The translations under genes and the position numbers were made by a program. This document shows positions 41,089-49,535 of a stretch of DNA of 64,000 nt, one piece after another. Source of the DNA: DAOTXK01 sp034430555 (lineage in GTDB: Bacteria > Chloroflexota > Anaerolineae > Aggregatilineales > Ch27); contig DAOUEM010000362.1 of assembly GCA_034430555.1 (NCBI GenBank), positions 1-64,000 on the forward strand. Reading direction: 5' to 3'. How positions within the stretch are numbered: the first letter of the stretch is position 1; the number at the start of each line of letters is the position of its first letter. The notes below the pieces were generated by a model. The model saw nothing but the letters and a program-made list of their open reading frames with translations, did no database searches and was not told the origin of the DNA.

Positions 41089-42474
41089 ATGTCCACTCAA
41101 ACTGTCAACCTCTACCGTGAGCATGATCGCCGGTTCGTCCTCGAAATGCTGGCCAGCGGCCAGTGCGTGGCCGTCATCGGTCTGAGCAACTTCGGCAAGT
41201 CCGAGCTGCTGCGCGCCCTGGAAAGCCCTGAGTCCACCCGCGAATACCAGACCATGACCGGCGCCAACGCGCTCTTCGTCTATGTGGACTGCAACCGGAT
41301 GCTGGAGCTGTCGCCGCGCGGCTTTTTTGAGGCCACGCTGCGCGCCATCCTGGAAGTCCTGCCGGCGGAAGAAGTCGAGATGCGGGCCGTGGTCGAGGAG
41401 CAGTACCAGATCGTCGTGCAGCCCCCCAATGATTTCGCCGCGCCCCTGGCCTTCAACAATGCCCTGGTGGCGCTGGTCGAAGACGACTCGCGCGCGCCGG
41501 GCCGCCGCGTGATCCTGCTGTTGGACGAGTTCGACGAGGTGCTGACAGGCATCGAGCCGCGCATCCTGTTGAACCTGCGCGCCCTGCGCGATAAATACGA
41601 CGTCGACCTGAACTACGTGATCGCCTCCGTGATCCCGCCCTCCCAGGGACCGCAAAACGAGCACGTGGCCGAGTTCGCGGAGCTGTTCGCCGTGGGTAAG
41701 TGTCTCCTCGGCCCGCTGACTCCGGCGGATACGCGCCTGATGGCCGCCGAGATCTTTACCGCCGCCGATGACGCTGTCGACGAGCCGGAGGCCGCGTATG
41801 TGCTGGCCCAGGCAGGCGGCCATCCCGGCCTGATCCGGGCGGTGTGCCGCGTGTTACTCCAGGTGGAAAGCGGCGCGCCCCAGTTATACCAGCAGAAAGC
41901 CTTCGAGCTGGCCAACGCCGTCCTCGAGTCCGACCGCCTGACCCTGATCGAGCTATCCCGCCTGTGGGAGCAGCTTGCCCCCCCGCTGCAGCAGGCCGTG
42001 GTAGAACTCGCCGCTTCCGGCCGCGTCTCGGAGGAGGGGCAACGTCAGTTGGCCCAGCGGGGCATCCTGCTCGAGGGTGGGGGCGATGGGTCGCCGCGTC
42101 TTTTTGGGGAACTGTTCGCCCGCTTCGCCCGCCGTAAAGCGCTGGCCCGGCACGGCATCCCGCAGGGCGTGTGGGTGGATACCGACGCCGGCGAAGTCTG
42201 GGTGGACGGCGTGTCCGTTTCCACCCTCACCGAGCTGGAATACCGCCTGCTGCTGCTGCTGTACGGCCGGCTGGAAAAGATTTGCGACAAGTACCAGCTG
42301 GTGGAAGCGGTGTGGGGCCAGGAGTACATCGACGAAGTGGACGACGCACGGGTGGAAAAGCTGGTCAGCCGGCTGCGCGCCAAGCTGGAGGAGCACGAGG
42401 ATGCTGCGCGTTACCTGGTGACCGTGCGTGGACGCGGCTACAAGCTCTCCAGCGCCCCGGAGCCGGTGACTTGA
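41089..42474 (+). CDS. ATPase-OmpR/PhoB-type winged-helix fusion regulator
   Basis: 461 residues. The N-terminal 330 residues form a STAND/AAA-like ATPase: Walker A GLSNFGKSE (31-39), Walker B VILLLDEFDEVL (about 143-154) and, further on, YVLAQAGGHPGLIRAVCRVLL, typical of the helical lid. Residues 355-455 are an OmpR/PhoB winged helix (ELEYRLLLLLYGRLEKICDKYQLVEAVWG, then ARVEKLVSRLRAKLEEHED and YLVTVRGRGYKL). No receiver domain is present, so DNA binding is probably gated by nucleotide or ligand rather than by phosphorylation. It lies upstream of the large histidine kinase, separated by about 200 bases. Target promoters unknown. Confidence 0.82.
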   Translation: MSTQTVNLYREHDRRFVLEMLASGQCVAVIGLSNFGKSELLRALESPESTREYQTMTGANALFVYVDCNRMLELSPRGFFEATLRAILEVLPAEEVEMRAVVEEQYQIVVQPPNDFAAPLAFNNALVALVEDDSRAPGRRVILLLDEFDEVLTGIEPRILLNLRALRDKYDVDLNYVIASVIPPSQGPQNEHVAEFAELFAVGKCLLGPLTPADTRLMAAEIFTAADDAVDEPEAAYVLAQAGGHPGLIRAVCRVLLQVESGAPQLYQQKAFELANAVLESDRLTLIELSRLWEQLAPPLQQAVVELAASGRVSEEGQRQLAQRGILLEGGGDGSPRLFGELFARFARRKALARHGIPQGVWVDTDAGEVWVDGVSVSTLTELEYRLLLLLYGRLEKICDKYQLVEAVWGQEYIDEVDDARVEKLVSRLRAKLEEHEDAARYLVTVRGRGYKLSSAPEPVT

Positions 42475-42677
42475 GTCTGGTCGGCGGTGCTCGCTCCCAA
42501 GCACATAAATTGTGACATACTTGATGAAGTGTCTGGGCCTGATGCTGGCCTGATAAACGACTGTTCGGGCGGTTCTGCCGCCGCTGCCCGGTCCGCCGGG
42601 ACCGTGACCCACCAGCCCGAATCGGCGGCTGCCGCGCTGGTGTCCGCCGGTTAAGCCGTTTGAACTCGAGACCATCC

Positions 42678-45600
42678 ATGACCCTGCGCAAACGAACGCT
42701 GCTCTACGCCGCCGTCATCCTGGCCAGCCTGACCCTGGTCCTGGGGCTGATCGCGTACGGGCTGATCTGGGACCTGCTTGGCCGTTGGGAGCAGGAATCG
42801 GTCCGCCGCTACCTAGAGAGCGCCGAGGCGGCGTTGGCGGTTCGGTTGACCGCCCTCAGCACGATCGCCCTCGATTGGGCGCACTGGGATGACACCTACG
42901 CCTTTATCGTCGACGGCGACCAGGCCTATATCGATTCCAATTATTACGACAGCACTTTCACCGACCTGGGAATAAGCCTGGCGGCGCTGTACGATGAGCG
43001 GGGCGGGCTGGTGTATGGCAAGGTCGTGGACCTGGCGACCGGTCATGAAGTGCCGCTGCCGGGGCCGCTGGCGGTCGATCTGCCACCGGACAGTCCCCTG
43101 CTGGACCACCCGGACTCGGTCGGCGGCGTTTCCGGCTTTTTCGTCCTGCCGGAGGGGCCGGTGCTGGTATCTTCCCAGGTGATTCTGCCCAGCACCGAGG
43201 ATGATGTGCCGCGCGGCACGCTGGTCATGGGGTTGGAACCGGAGGCCGTCGATTGGGCGGGCCTGCCGGAAACGGCCCGGCTGTCGCTGCTGGCCGCCGA
43301 AACAGTCGCGCCGGACGTGCTGCGCGCGGCAGAACAGGCCCTGACGGGGGGCGATCCGGCCGTCGTGCGCCCCCTCAATGAGCAAGCTATCGCCGGGTAC
43401 CGGCTGCTGGCGGACGTGAGCGGCGACCCTGCCGTGCTGCTTTACATCGAGCTGCCGCGTGAGATCGGCGCCCAGGCGCTGGTCGGCTTCGCGCTGGTTT
43501 TCCTCTGGCTGCTGCTGATCGACCTGTTGCTGGGTGGGGCGCTGTTCTTTATGGTGGAACGGCTGGTGTTGGGCCGGGTGACCGCGCTGGACCGCGACCT
43601 GGCCCGGATTGCCGCCGGCGGAGAGCGCGCCGGGCGCGTGACGGCGACGGGCGGCGACGAGCTGGCCCGCCTGGCCGCCATGATCAATCACACCCTGGAC
43701 TCGCTGGCCCGGTCGCACGAGGCCGTTCGCGCCAATGAAAACCGGCTCACCTCGGTCCTTGGCTCGGCCATCAATGCCATCATCATCACCGATGAGGCCC
43801 TGACCATCCTTATGTTTAACCGGGCGGCGGAGCGGATGTTCGGCTGCCCGGCGGCGGAGGCGGTGGGCCGCCCGCTGGGTGATTTGATGCCGGAGCGCCT
43901 GCGCGACTTGCAGTTGGCTTACATCCGCGAGGCGGGCGCTTCTCCGCCAGAAGCCGACGCCATGGTCCGCGGGGTGATGGTGCAGGGGCAGCGCCGGGGA
44001 GGCGCCATCTTCCCGATGGAGGCGTCCGTGTCGCGCAGCAGCGTCGACGACCAGGTGATTTACTCCGCCATCATTCGCGATGTCAGCGGCCGGGAGCGGA
44101 CGCTGGCGGCACTGCAGGAGAGCGAGGAGCGGTTTCGCATCCTGGTCGAACATGCGCCGGACGCCATCGTGGTGCTGGATGAACACTTGCGGTTCGTGAA
44201 CGCCAATGAGAATGCGGAACGCCTCTTCGGCCTGAGCCGGGATGAACTGCTGCACCTGGGGCTGGTGGCGGTCAGCCCACCGGTGCAGGAGGATGGACGA
44301 TCGTCCGCCGAGGTTGCTGCTGAGTATTTCCACCTGGCGCTGGCCGGAGAAGCCCCGGTGTTTGAGTGGCTGCATCGGGATGCGGCGGGCCGCGTTATCC
44401 GCTGCGAGATTCGCTTGGCCCGGCTGCCGGCGACCGGGCAGTTGCTGGTGCGGGGCAGCATCATGGATATCTCCGCGCCTAAGCAGTCGGAGCGGCTGCT
44501 GCGGGGGCAGCGTGCTTTGCTGGAGCAGTTGGCCGCCGGCGCCTCGCTGACCGAGGTGCTGACCCGGTTGATCGAGCTGCTCGAGTCGTTTATGGAGGGC
44601 GCGAGTGGGGCCGTTTTCCTGTGTGATAAGCGGACCACCACGTGGGAGGAGGCGATCGCGCCCCGCTTGCCTGCCGCCTTCGTCCAGGCGCTGGCCGCGC
44701 TGCCCCGGGCGGCGCTGCCGGGCGGCGCCGATCCGGAGGAGCCGGTGATCGTGCCGGACCTCGCCGCCGATTCCCGCTGCGATGAGCGGTTCCGCGACCT
44801 GGCCGTCGCCAGCGGCCTGCGCGCCAGCCTGTCCTGTGCCATTAAATCGACGGCGGGCGAGGTGCTGGGCTGGCTCAGCCTGTACTATCTGGAGCCGCAT
44901 GACCCCGGCGAGCAGGACCTGAGCCTGGCGGAGATGGCGACCCATATCGCCGGCATCGCCATCGAAAATCGCCGCGCCCAGCAGGCCCTGGCCGAAGAAC
45001 GGAACCTGCTGCGCACGGTGATCGACACCATCCCCGACCTGGTCTACGCCAAGGACCGGGAGAGCCGCTTCATCTTCCACAATGACGCACTCTCGACCAT
45101 TACCGCCGACGCGCTGGCCGAGCGCGGCGTGTCGTCCTGGGTCGGCCTGTCCGACTTTGACTTCTCTGCGTCGGAGATGGCCAGGGCGTTATATGAGGAA
45201 GAACGGCGGCTGATGGAAACCGGCGAGCCGGTGCTCGATGCCCAGTCGTCGTACGTCGGCGCGGATGGACAGCTCCATTGGCTGTCGACGACCAAAGTTC
45301 CCCTGCGCGATGGCGACGGCCATATCATCGGTCTGGTCGGGATTGGCCGGGATGTTACCGACATCCAGGTCGCCCAGCGGGACCTGGCCGCGGAGCGGAA
45401 CCTGCTGCGCACGGTGATCGACGCCATCCCGGACCCGGTGTTCGCCAAGGACCGGGAGAGTCGCTTTATCCTCTACAATCGCATGGTGGGGCGCAATGCC
45501 GAAAAACGGCTCATGGAGTTGGGGTTATCCGGGACGTGGATCGGGCACACCGACTTTGACTTTTATCCCCCGGAAATCGCCCAGCGCTATTACGATGAAG

Positions 45601-47288
45601 AGCAGCGGGTGATGGCGACGGGTGAGCCGCTGGTCGACGACGAAGACCTGACGACCTCCCCGGAGGGCAAGCCTCGCTGGCTGTTGACGACCAAGGTTCC
45701 GCTGCGGGATGTCGACGGCGATATCGTGGGGATGGTGGGCATCGGCCGCGATATCACCACGCGGGTGCTGATGGAGCAGGCCCTCCGTGAAAACGAGCAG
45801 ATGTATCGCTCGCTGATCGAGCAGTCCAGCGACATGATCTATCTCATCCGCAACAACCGGTTTGAGATCGTCAACAGCGCCTTCGAGCAGGCCTTTGGTT
45901 ATACGCTGGACGAACTGCAGGCGCTGGAGGAAGGGCCGCTGGCCCTGGTCGCTCCCGCCAGCCGCCGGGTGTCCCAGCGCCGCGGGCATGAAGTTCGCGA
46001 TGGCCGGTACGATACGCTCCCCCCCCGCTATGAATTCACCGCCCTGCGCCGCGATGGCACGCAGTTTGAAGTCGAAGCGTCGATGACCTACGTGCCGCAC
46101 CATGATGGTGTGGCCACCCAGGGTATTTTGCGTGACGTTACCGAGCGTAAGGCGGCGGAGGCAGCCATGCGCCGCCTGAATGAGGAGCTGGAGCAGCGGG
46201 TCGCCGACCGCACCGCCGAGATTCAGGAGCAGCACCAGCGGATCGCCGCCATTCTCGATTCGGTGGCCGATGCCGTGATCGTGACCGACCTGAGCGGCGC
46301 CGTGGTGCTCACCAACCCGGTCGCCCGCCGGCTGATGGGGGAAACGGCCGTCGAAATCGAGGTCGACGTCAGCCGCCGCATCATGGAGGTGGTGGCGCGG
46401 TTAGCGGTTCAGGGCGCTGCGACCGATACCGAGGTGATCGAGATCACCGGCAGGACCTTCGAGGCCAAGGCCGCCAAGGTGCTGGCCGACGGCCAGGCAC
46501 TGGGCGCGGTCATCGTGCTGCGCGACATCACGCGCCTGCAGGAGCTGGACCGGCTCAAGACCCAGTTTGTGGATACCGTCTCCCACGAGTTGCGCACCCC
46601 GCTGTCGAATATTCGCCTGTACCTGTCGCTGCTCAGGCGCGGCCGGACGGAGCGGCAGGGCGATTACATCGGCGTGATGGAGCGCGAATCGACCCGCCTG
46701 GAACGCCTGATCGGCGACCTGCTGGACATCTCCCGCCTGGAGTCGGCGGGCGGCGGGCGCCGGCGGGAAGTGGTCGACATGCAGGCGCTGGTGACTCAGG
46801 TGGTGGAGAACAACACCGCCCAGGCCGAAGATAAACAACTGACGCTGACCTACCATCCGGCCCCAGGCCTGCCCCTGCCGCCGCTCTGGGCCGATCGGGA
46901 CCAGATGGTCCAGATGCTGACCAACCTGGTGGCCAACGCCATCTTTTATACCCCGGAGGGCGGCGCCATTGAGTTGCAGAGCCGCCAGGGCGTGATGGGA
47001 GATTCTTCCGGCATCGCTGAAGACGATGAAACGCCGGCCATCATCCTGGAAGTCCGCGACTCGGGGATTGGCATCGCGGCGGAAGACCTGACCCACATCT
47101 TCGACCGGTTTTTCCGGGGGCAGAATGCGCTCGCCGAACAGGTGCCGGGCACCGGCCTGGGCCTGTCGATCACCAGGGAGATCGTGGAGCGACACTATGG
47201 TAAAATTGAGGTAGAAAGCCATCTCAACGAGGGAAGTGTTTTTCGCGTATACTTACCGTTGATGGCCTCAGAACATCCATCAACTTGA
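42678..47288 (+). CDS. Large CHASE4 / multi-PAS / GAF sensor histidine kinase
   Basis: 1,536 residues. Membrane helix 1 (about 9-33) and helix 2 (about 263-290) bracket a CHASE4 sensor domain (TIALDWAHWDDTYAFI and STFTDLGISLAALYD). A HAMP-like region follows, then PAS domains (from about 355 and 480), a GAF domain (about 615-765), three more PAS domains (from about 775, 907 and 1035), a coiled linker, a further PAS-like segment (about 1190-1285) and the kinase core: H-box VDTVSHELRTPLSNIRLYLS with His1303, N-box LVANAIFYTPEGGAIEL, G1 EVRDSGIGIA and G2 GTGLGLSITREIVERHYG. The PAS pair at 775 and 907 is a recent duplication. ATG 42678 begins MTLRKRTLLYAAV; a TTG six codons upstream is less likely. 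It overlaps no gene and is followed at 24 bases by the receiver hybrid. Confidence 0.9.
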   Translation: MTLRKRTLLYAAVILASLTLVLGLIAYGLIWDLLGRWEQESVRRYLESAEAALAVRLTALSTIALDWAHWDDTYAFIVDGDQAYIDSNYYDSTFTDLGISLAALYDERGGLVYGKVVDLATGHEVPLPGPLAVDLPPDSPLLDHPDSVGGVSGFFVLPEGPVLVSSQVILPSTEDDVPRGTLVMGLEPEAVDWAGLPETARLSLLAAETVAPDVLRAAEQALTGGDPAVVRPLNEQAIAGYRLLADVSGDPAVLLYIELPREIGAQALVGFALVFLWLLLIDLLLGGALFFMVERLVLGRVTALDRDLARIAAGGERAGRVTATGGDELARLAAMINHTLDSLARSHEAVRANENRLTSVLGSAINAIIITDEALTILMFNRAAERMFGCPAAEAVGRPLGDLMPERLRDLQLAYIREAGASPPEADAMVRGVMVQGQRRGGAIFPMEASVSRSSVDDQVIYSAIIRDVSGRERTLAALQESEERFRILVEHAPDAIVVLDEHLRFVNANENAERLFGLSRDELLHLGLVAVSPPVQEDGRSSAEVAAEYFHLALAGEAPVFEWLHRDAAGRVIRCEIRLARLPATGQLLVRGSIMDISAPKQSERLLRGQRALLEQLAAGASLTEVLTRLIELLESFMEGASGAVFLCDKRTTTWEEAIAPRLPAAFVQALAALPRAALPGGADPEEPVIVPDLAADSRCDERFRDLAVASGLRASLSCAIKSTAGEVLGWLSLYYLEPHDPGEQDLSLAEMATHIAGIAIENRRAQQALAEERNLLRTVIDTIPDLVYAKDRESRFIFHNDALSTITADALAERGVSSWVGLSDFDFSASEMARALYEEERRLMETGEPVLDAQSSYVGADGQLHWLSTTKVPLRDGDGHIIGLVGIGRDVTDIQVAQRDLAAERNLLRTVIDAIPDPVFAKDRESRFILYNRMVGRNAEKRLMELGLSGTWIGHTDFDFYPPEIAQRYYDEEQRVMATGEPLVDDEDLTTSPEGKPRWLLTTKVPLRDVDGDIVGMVGIGRDITTRVLMEQALRENEQMYRSLIEQSSDMIYLIRNNRFEIVNSAFEQAFGYTLDELQALEEGPLALVAPASRRVSQRRGHEVRDGRYDTLPPRYEFTALRRDGTQFEVEASMTYVPHHDGVATQGILRDVTERKAAEAAMRRLNEELEQRVADRTAEIQEQHQRIAAILDSVADAVIVTDLSGAVVLTNPVARRLMGETAVEIEVDVSRRIMEVVARLAVQGAATDTEVIEITGRTFEAKAAKVLADGQALGAVIVLRDITRLQELDRLKTQFVDTVSHELRTPLSNIRLYLSLLRRGRTERQGDYIGVMERESTRLERLIGDLLDISRLESAGGGRRREVVDMQALVTQVVENNTAQAEDKQLTLTYHPAPGLPLPPLWADRDQMVQMLTNLVANAIFYTPEGGAIELQSRQGVMGDSSGIAEDDETPAIILEVRDSGIGIAAEDLTHIFDRFFRGQNALAEQVPGTGLGLSITREIVERHYGKIEVESHLNEGSVFRVYLPLMASEHPST

Positions 47289-47311
47289 GGTTTTTTTTGA
47301 AGGAGGCGCCA

Positions 47312-48433
47312 ATGGCCGGAAAAGCGAAGCTCCTGGTGGTGGAAGATGACATCCACCTCTTGCAGGGGATTCGGGACATCCTCGAAATTGAAGGATATCA
47401 TGTGTTGACGGCCGCCAGTGGTGTGGAAGGGCTGGACGTGCTCAATGACCAGCCTGTGCCGCCGGACCTGATCATCTCCGACATCATGATGCCCCGTATG
47501 GATGGTTATCAGTTCTTCGAGGCTGTGCAGGCATCCAAAACTTGGCTGGATATCCCGTTTATCTTTTTGACGGCCAAGGGCGAGAAGCACGACGTGCGGT
47601 TGGGCAAACAACTCGGCGCGGACGACTACATCGTCAAACCGATGGACCCCGAAGACCTGCTGGTGATCGTGGAGGCCAAGCTGCGCAAACACTGGCAGCG
47701 TAAGCAGTTCTATGAAGGCCAGGTGTCGGACATCAAGCGGAGCATCCTCACCATCCTCAACCACGAATTCCGCACGCCGTTGACCTACATGGTCGCCTAT
47801 TCCGACATGCTCAACAGCGACGCCGAGAACCTCACTGCCGACGAACTGCGCACGTTTTTGCACGGCGTGGACAGCGGCGCGGATCGGTTCCGCAGCCTGG
47901 TGGAGAACTTCATCGCGCTGGTGGAGCTGGAAACCGGCGAGGCCAAGCAGAATTACGCCTGGCGCAGCGCGACCATCACCAACGTGCAGCCCATCATCGC
48001 CGAAGTGATCGACATGACCCGGCTCTTCGCCGAGGATCGCGGCGTCCAGGTCGTGACGGACGTGGTGGATACGGTGCCGGCCTTCGTCGGCGACCGCGAA
48101 TACCTGCGCGCGGCCATCGCCCAACTGCTGGAAAACGCCATCAAGTTCTCGGACAAACCGGAGGCGCGGGTCGAACTGCGCGTGGCGTACGATGATCGCT
48201 GGGTGCACTTCGTGGTCCAGGACTGGGGGCGCGGCATCAAACCGGGAGCGTTAGAAAGCATCTGGGACCCCTTTTACCAGGTGAACCGCTCCGAGCACGA
48301 AGACCAGGGGGCCGGGTCCGGGCTGGCGATTGTCAGCGGCATCACCAAATTACACGGCGGTGACGTCGACGTGCAGACGGCGGTCGGCGAAGGCAGCACC
48401 TTTACCATCCGGGTTCCACTCGCCTCGGCCTGA
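47312..48433 (+). CDS. Response regulator-histidine kinase hybrid
   Basis: 373 residues: receiver domain (about 4-122; acidic pocket VVEDD, phospho-acceptor Asp57 in IISDIMMPRMDGYQFF, Thr/Lys in FLTAKG and YIVKPMDP), then a kinase core with H-box ILNHEFRTPLTYMVAYSDML (His151), N-box AIAQLLENAIKFSD and G-boxes QDWGRGIKP and GSGLAIVSGITKLHGG. This receiver-first order is used by regulators that both receive phosphate and signal onward. It starts at ATG 47312 with AAGGAGG upstream, 24 bases after the large sensor kinase, so the two probably form a phosphorelay. Confidence 0.9.
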   Translation: MAGKAKLLVVEDDIHLLQGIRDILEIEGYHVLTAASGVEGLDVLNDQPVPPDLIISDIMMPRMDGYQFFEAVQASKTWLDIPFIFLTAKGEKHDVRLGKQLGADDYIVKPMDPEDLLVIVEAKLRKHWQRKQFYEGQVSDIKRSILTILNHEFRTPLTYMVAYSDMLNSDAENLTADELRTFLHGVDSGADRFRSLVENFIALVELETGEAKQNYAWRSATITNVQPIIAEVIDMTRLFAEDRGVQVVTDVVDTVPAFVGDREYLRAAIAQLLENAIKFSDKPEARVELRVAYDDRWVHFVVQDWGRGIKPGALESIWDPFYQVNRSEHEDQGAGSGLAIVSGITKLHGGDVDVQTAVGEGSTFTIRVPLASA

Positions 48434-48667
48434 CGGGCTGCCCGGTCTCGCCGCCGGGGCGACCACGGGCCGCCGGGAGACGATTGCCCATTGCCGCCGG
48501 TGCGTCTATAGTATCCCTGGGCCTGGACGCCGTCCGGGCCGGCAGCCGGTCGTCAGTCTGGCGGGAAGCGTCAGCTTGGCGTCTGACTGGTGTCAGTGTC
48601 ATATCCTGCTGGCTGTGTTACCATAAAGATCAGGATTGAGAACCAACTTTAAGGAGGACCTTCGCTC

Positions 48668-49357
48668 ATGGCTCAATCGTTCTTGGAAAAAGTTAACACC
48701 CTGATCTCCGCTAATATGCATGGCATGGTTGATCGGGCGCTGGAAGCGAATTCCGTCAAGGTGATGGACGAGTACATTCGCCAGGCCGAGCGTAACCTGG
48801 ATTCGCTGGAAGATTCGGCCGCCACCGTCGGCGGCACCGTTCGCACCCTGAAGCGTAAGTACGAGGAGTTTGCCGCCTCCGCCGAAAAGCTGGACCGCGA
48901 CATCGATACGCTGCTGATCAAGGGTAAAGATGAGCTGGCCGCTGCCGCCCAGGCCGACCTCAATACCAAGCAGCAGCTCGCCCAGGAATATTACGAGCAG
49001 TGGCATGCGCAGGAAGACCAGTACCGCAAGATGATGGACATGAAGCTGAAGCTGGAAGCCAAGCTCACCACCATCAAGCAGGAGCGCGAGCAGGTCAAGG
49101 CCCTCCTGGAACTGGCCGAGGCCAAAGCCATCACCACCAAGACCATCAAGAGCCTGGACGACCTGGCCGGCGTGGGCGACGAGGATGTCACCCGCGTGGT
49201 GGACGCCATCCGGTCCCGACTGGATCGCGAGGACGCCAAGCTCGACATGGCGACCGGCCGCCTGTCCGAACAGATCGAGGAGGCCGTCGGCTACAGCGAG
49301 ATCGACATGCAGCTTTCCGAGCGGCGCAAGCGCCTGAATCTGGACGAAGGGGAATAA
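48668..49357 (+). CDS. pspA: PspA/IM30-family envelope-stress protein
   Basis: 229 residues, nearly all coiled coil. The N-terminal amphipathic helix (LEKVNTLISANMHGMVDRAL) is followed by the helical core (MDEYIRQAERNLDSLEDSAA, then KEQ-rich repeats). PspA/IM30/Vipp1 proteins belong to the ESCRT-III superfamily and form rods on damaged membranes. AAGGAGG precedes ATG 48668. A CTGAC-TGGT-GTCAG inverted repeat lies upstream at 48583-48596. It is followed by a protein kinase, a coiled-coil protein and an NfeD-like gene, an envelope-maintenance group. Confidence 0.88.
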   Translation: MAQSFLEKVNTLISANMHGMVDRALEANSVKVMDEYIRQAERNLDSLEDSAATVGGTVRTLKRKYEEFAASAEKLDRDIDTLLIKGKDELAAAAQADLNTKQQLAQEYYEQWHAQEDQYRKMMDMKLKLEAKLTTIKQEREQVKALLELAEAKAITTKTIKSLDDLAGVGDEDVTRVVDAIRSRLDREDAKLDMATGRLSEQIEEAVGYSEIDMQLSERRKRLNLDEGE

Positions 49358-49535
49358 TCCGCCCGGAGACTGGCAACAGGGCGGCGTACGCAGCATATTC
49401 GGGATAAAACGGGGCTGCCAGGGATGGTCCAGGTGCGGCTGGTGAGGCAACAGACCGGCCCGCGCTTGCCAGTGAGTCCCCGGTAGCCTCGTCTTGTTTG
49501 ACTCATCGCAGCCGGCTGGTGCAAGGGAGCAGCTT

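Noticed and set aside
48583..48596. CTGAC-TGGT-GTCAG as a defined pspA operator
   Set aside because: Short inverted repeat, one copy, no recognisable regulator; noted only in the pspA entry.
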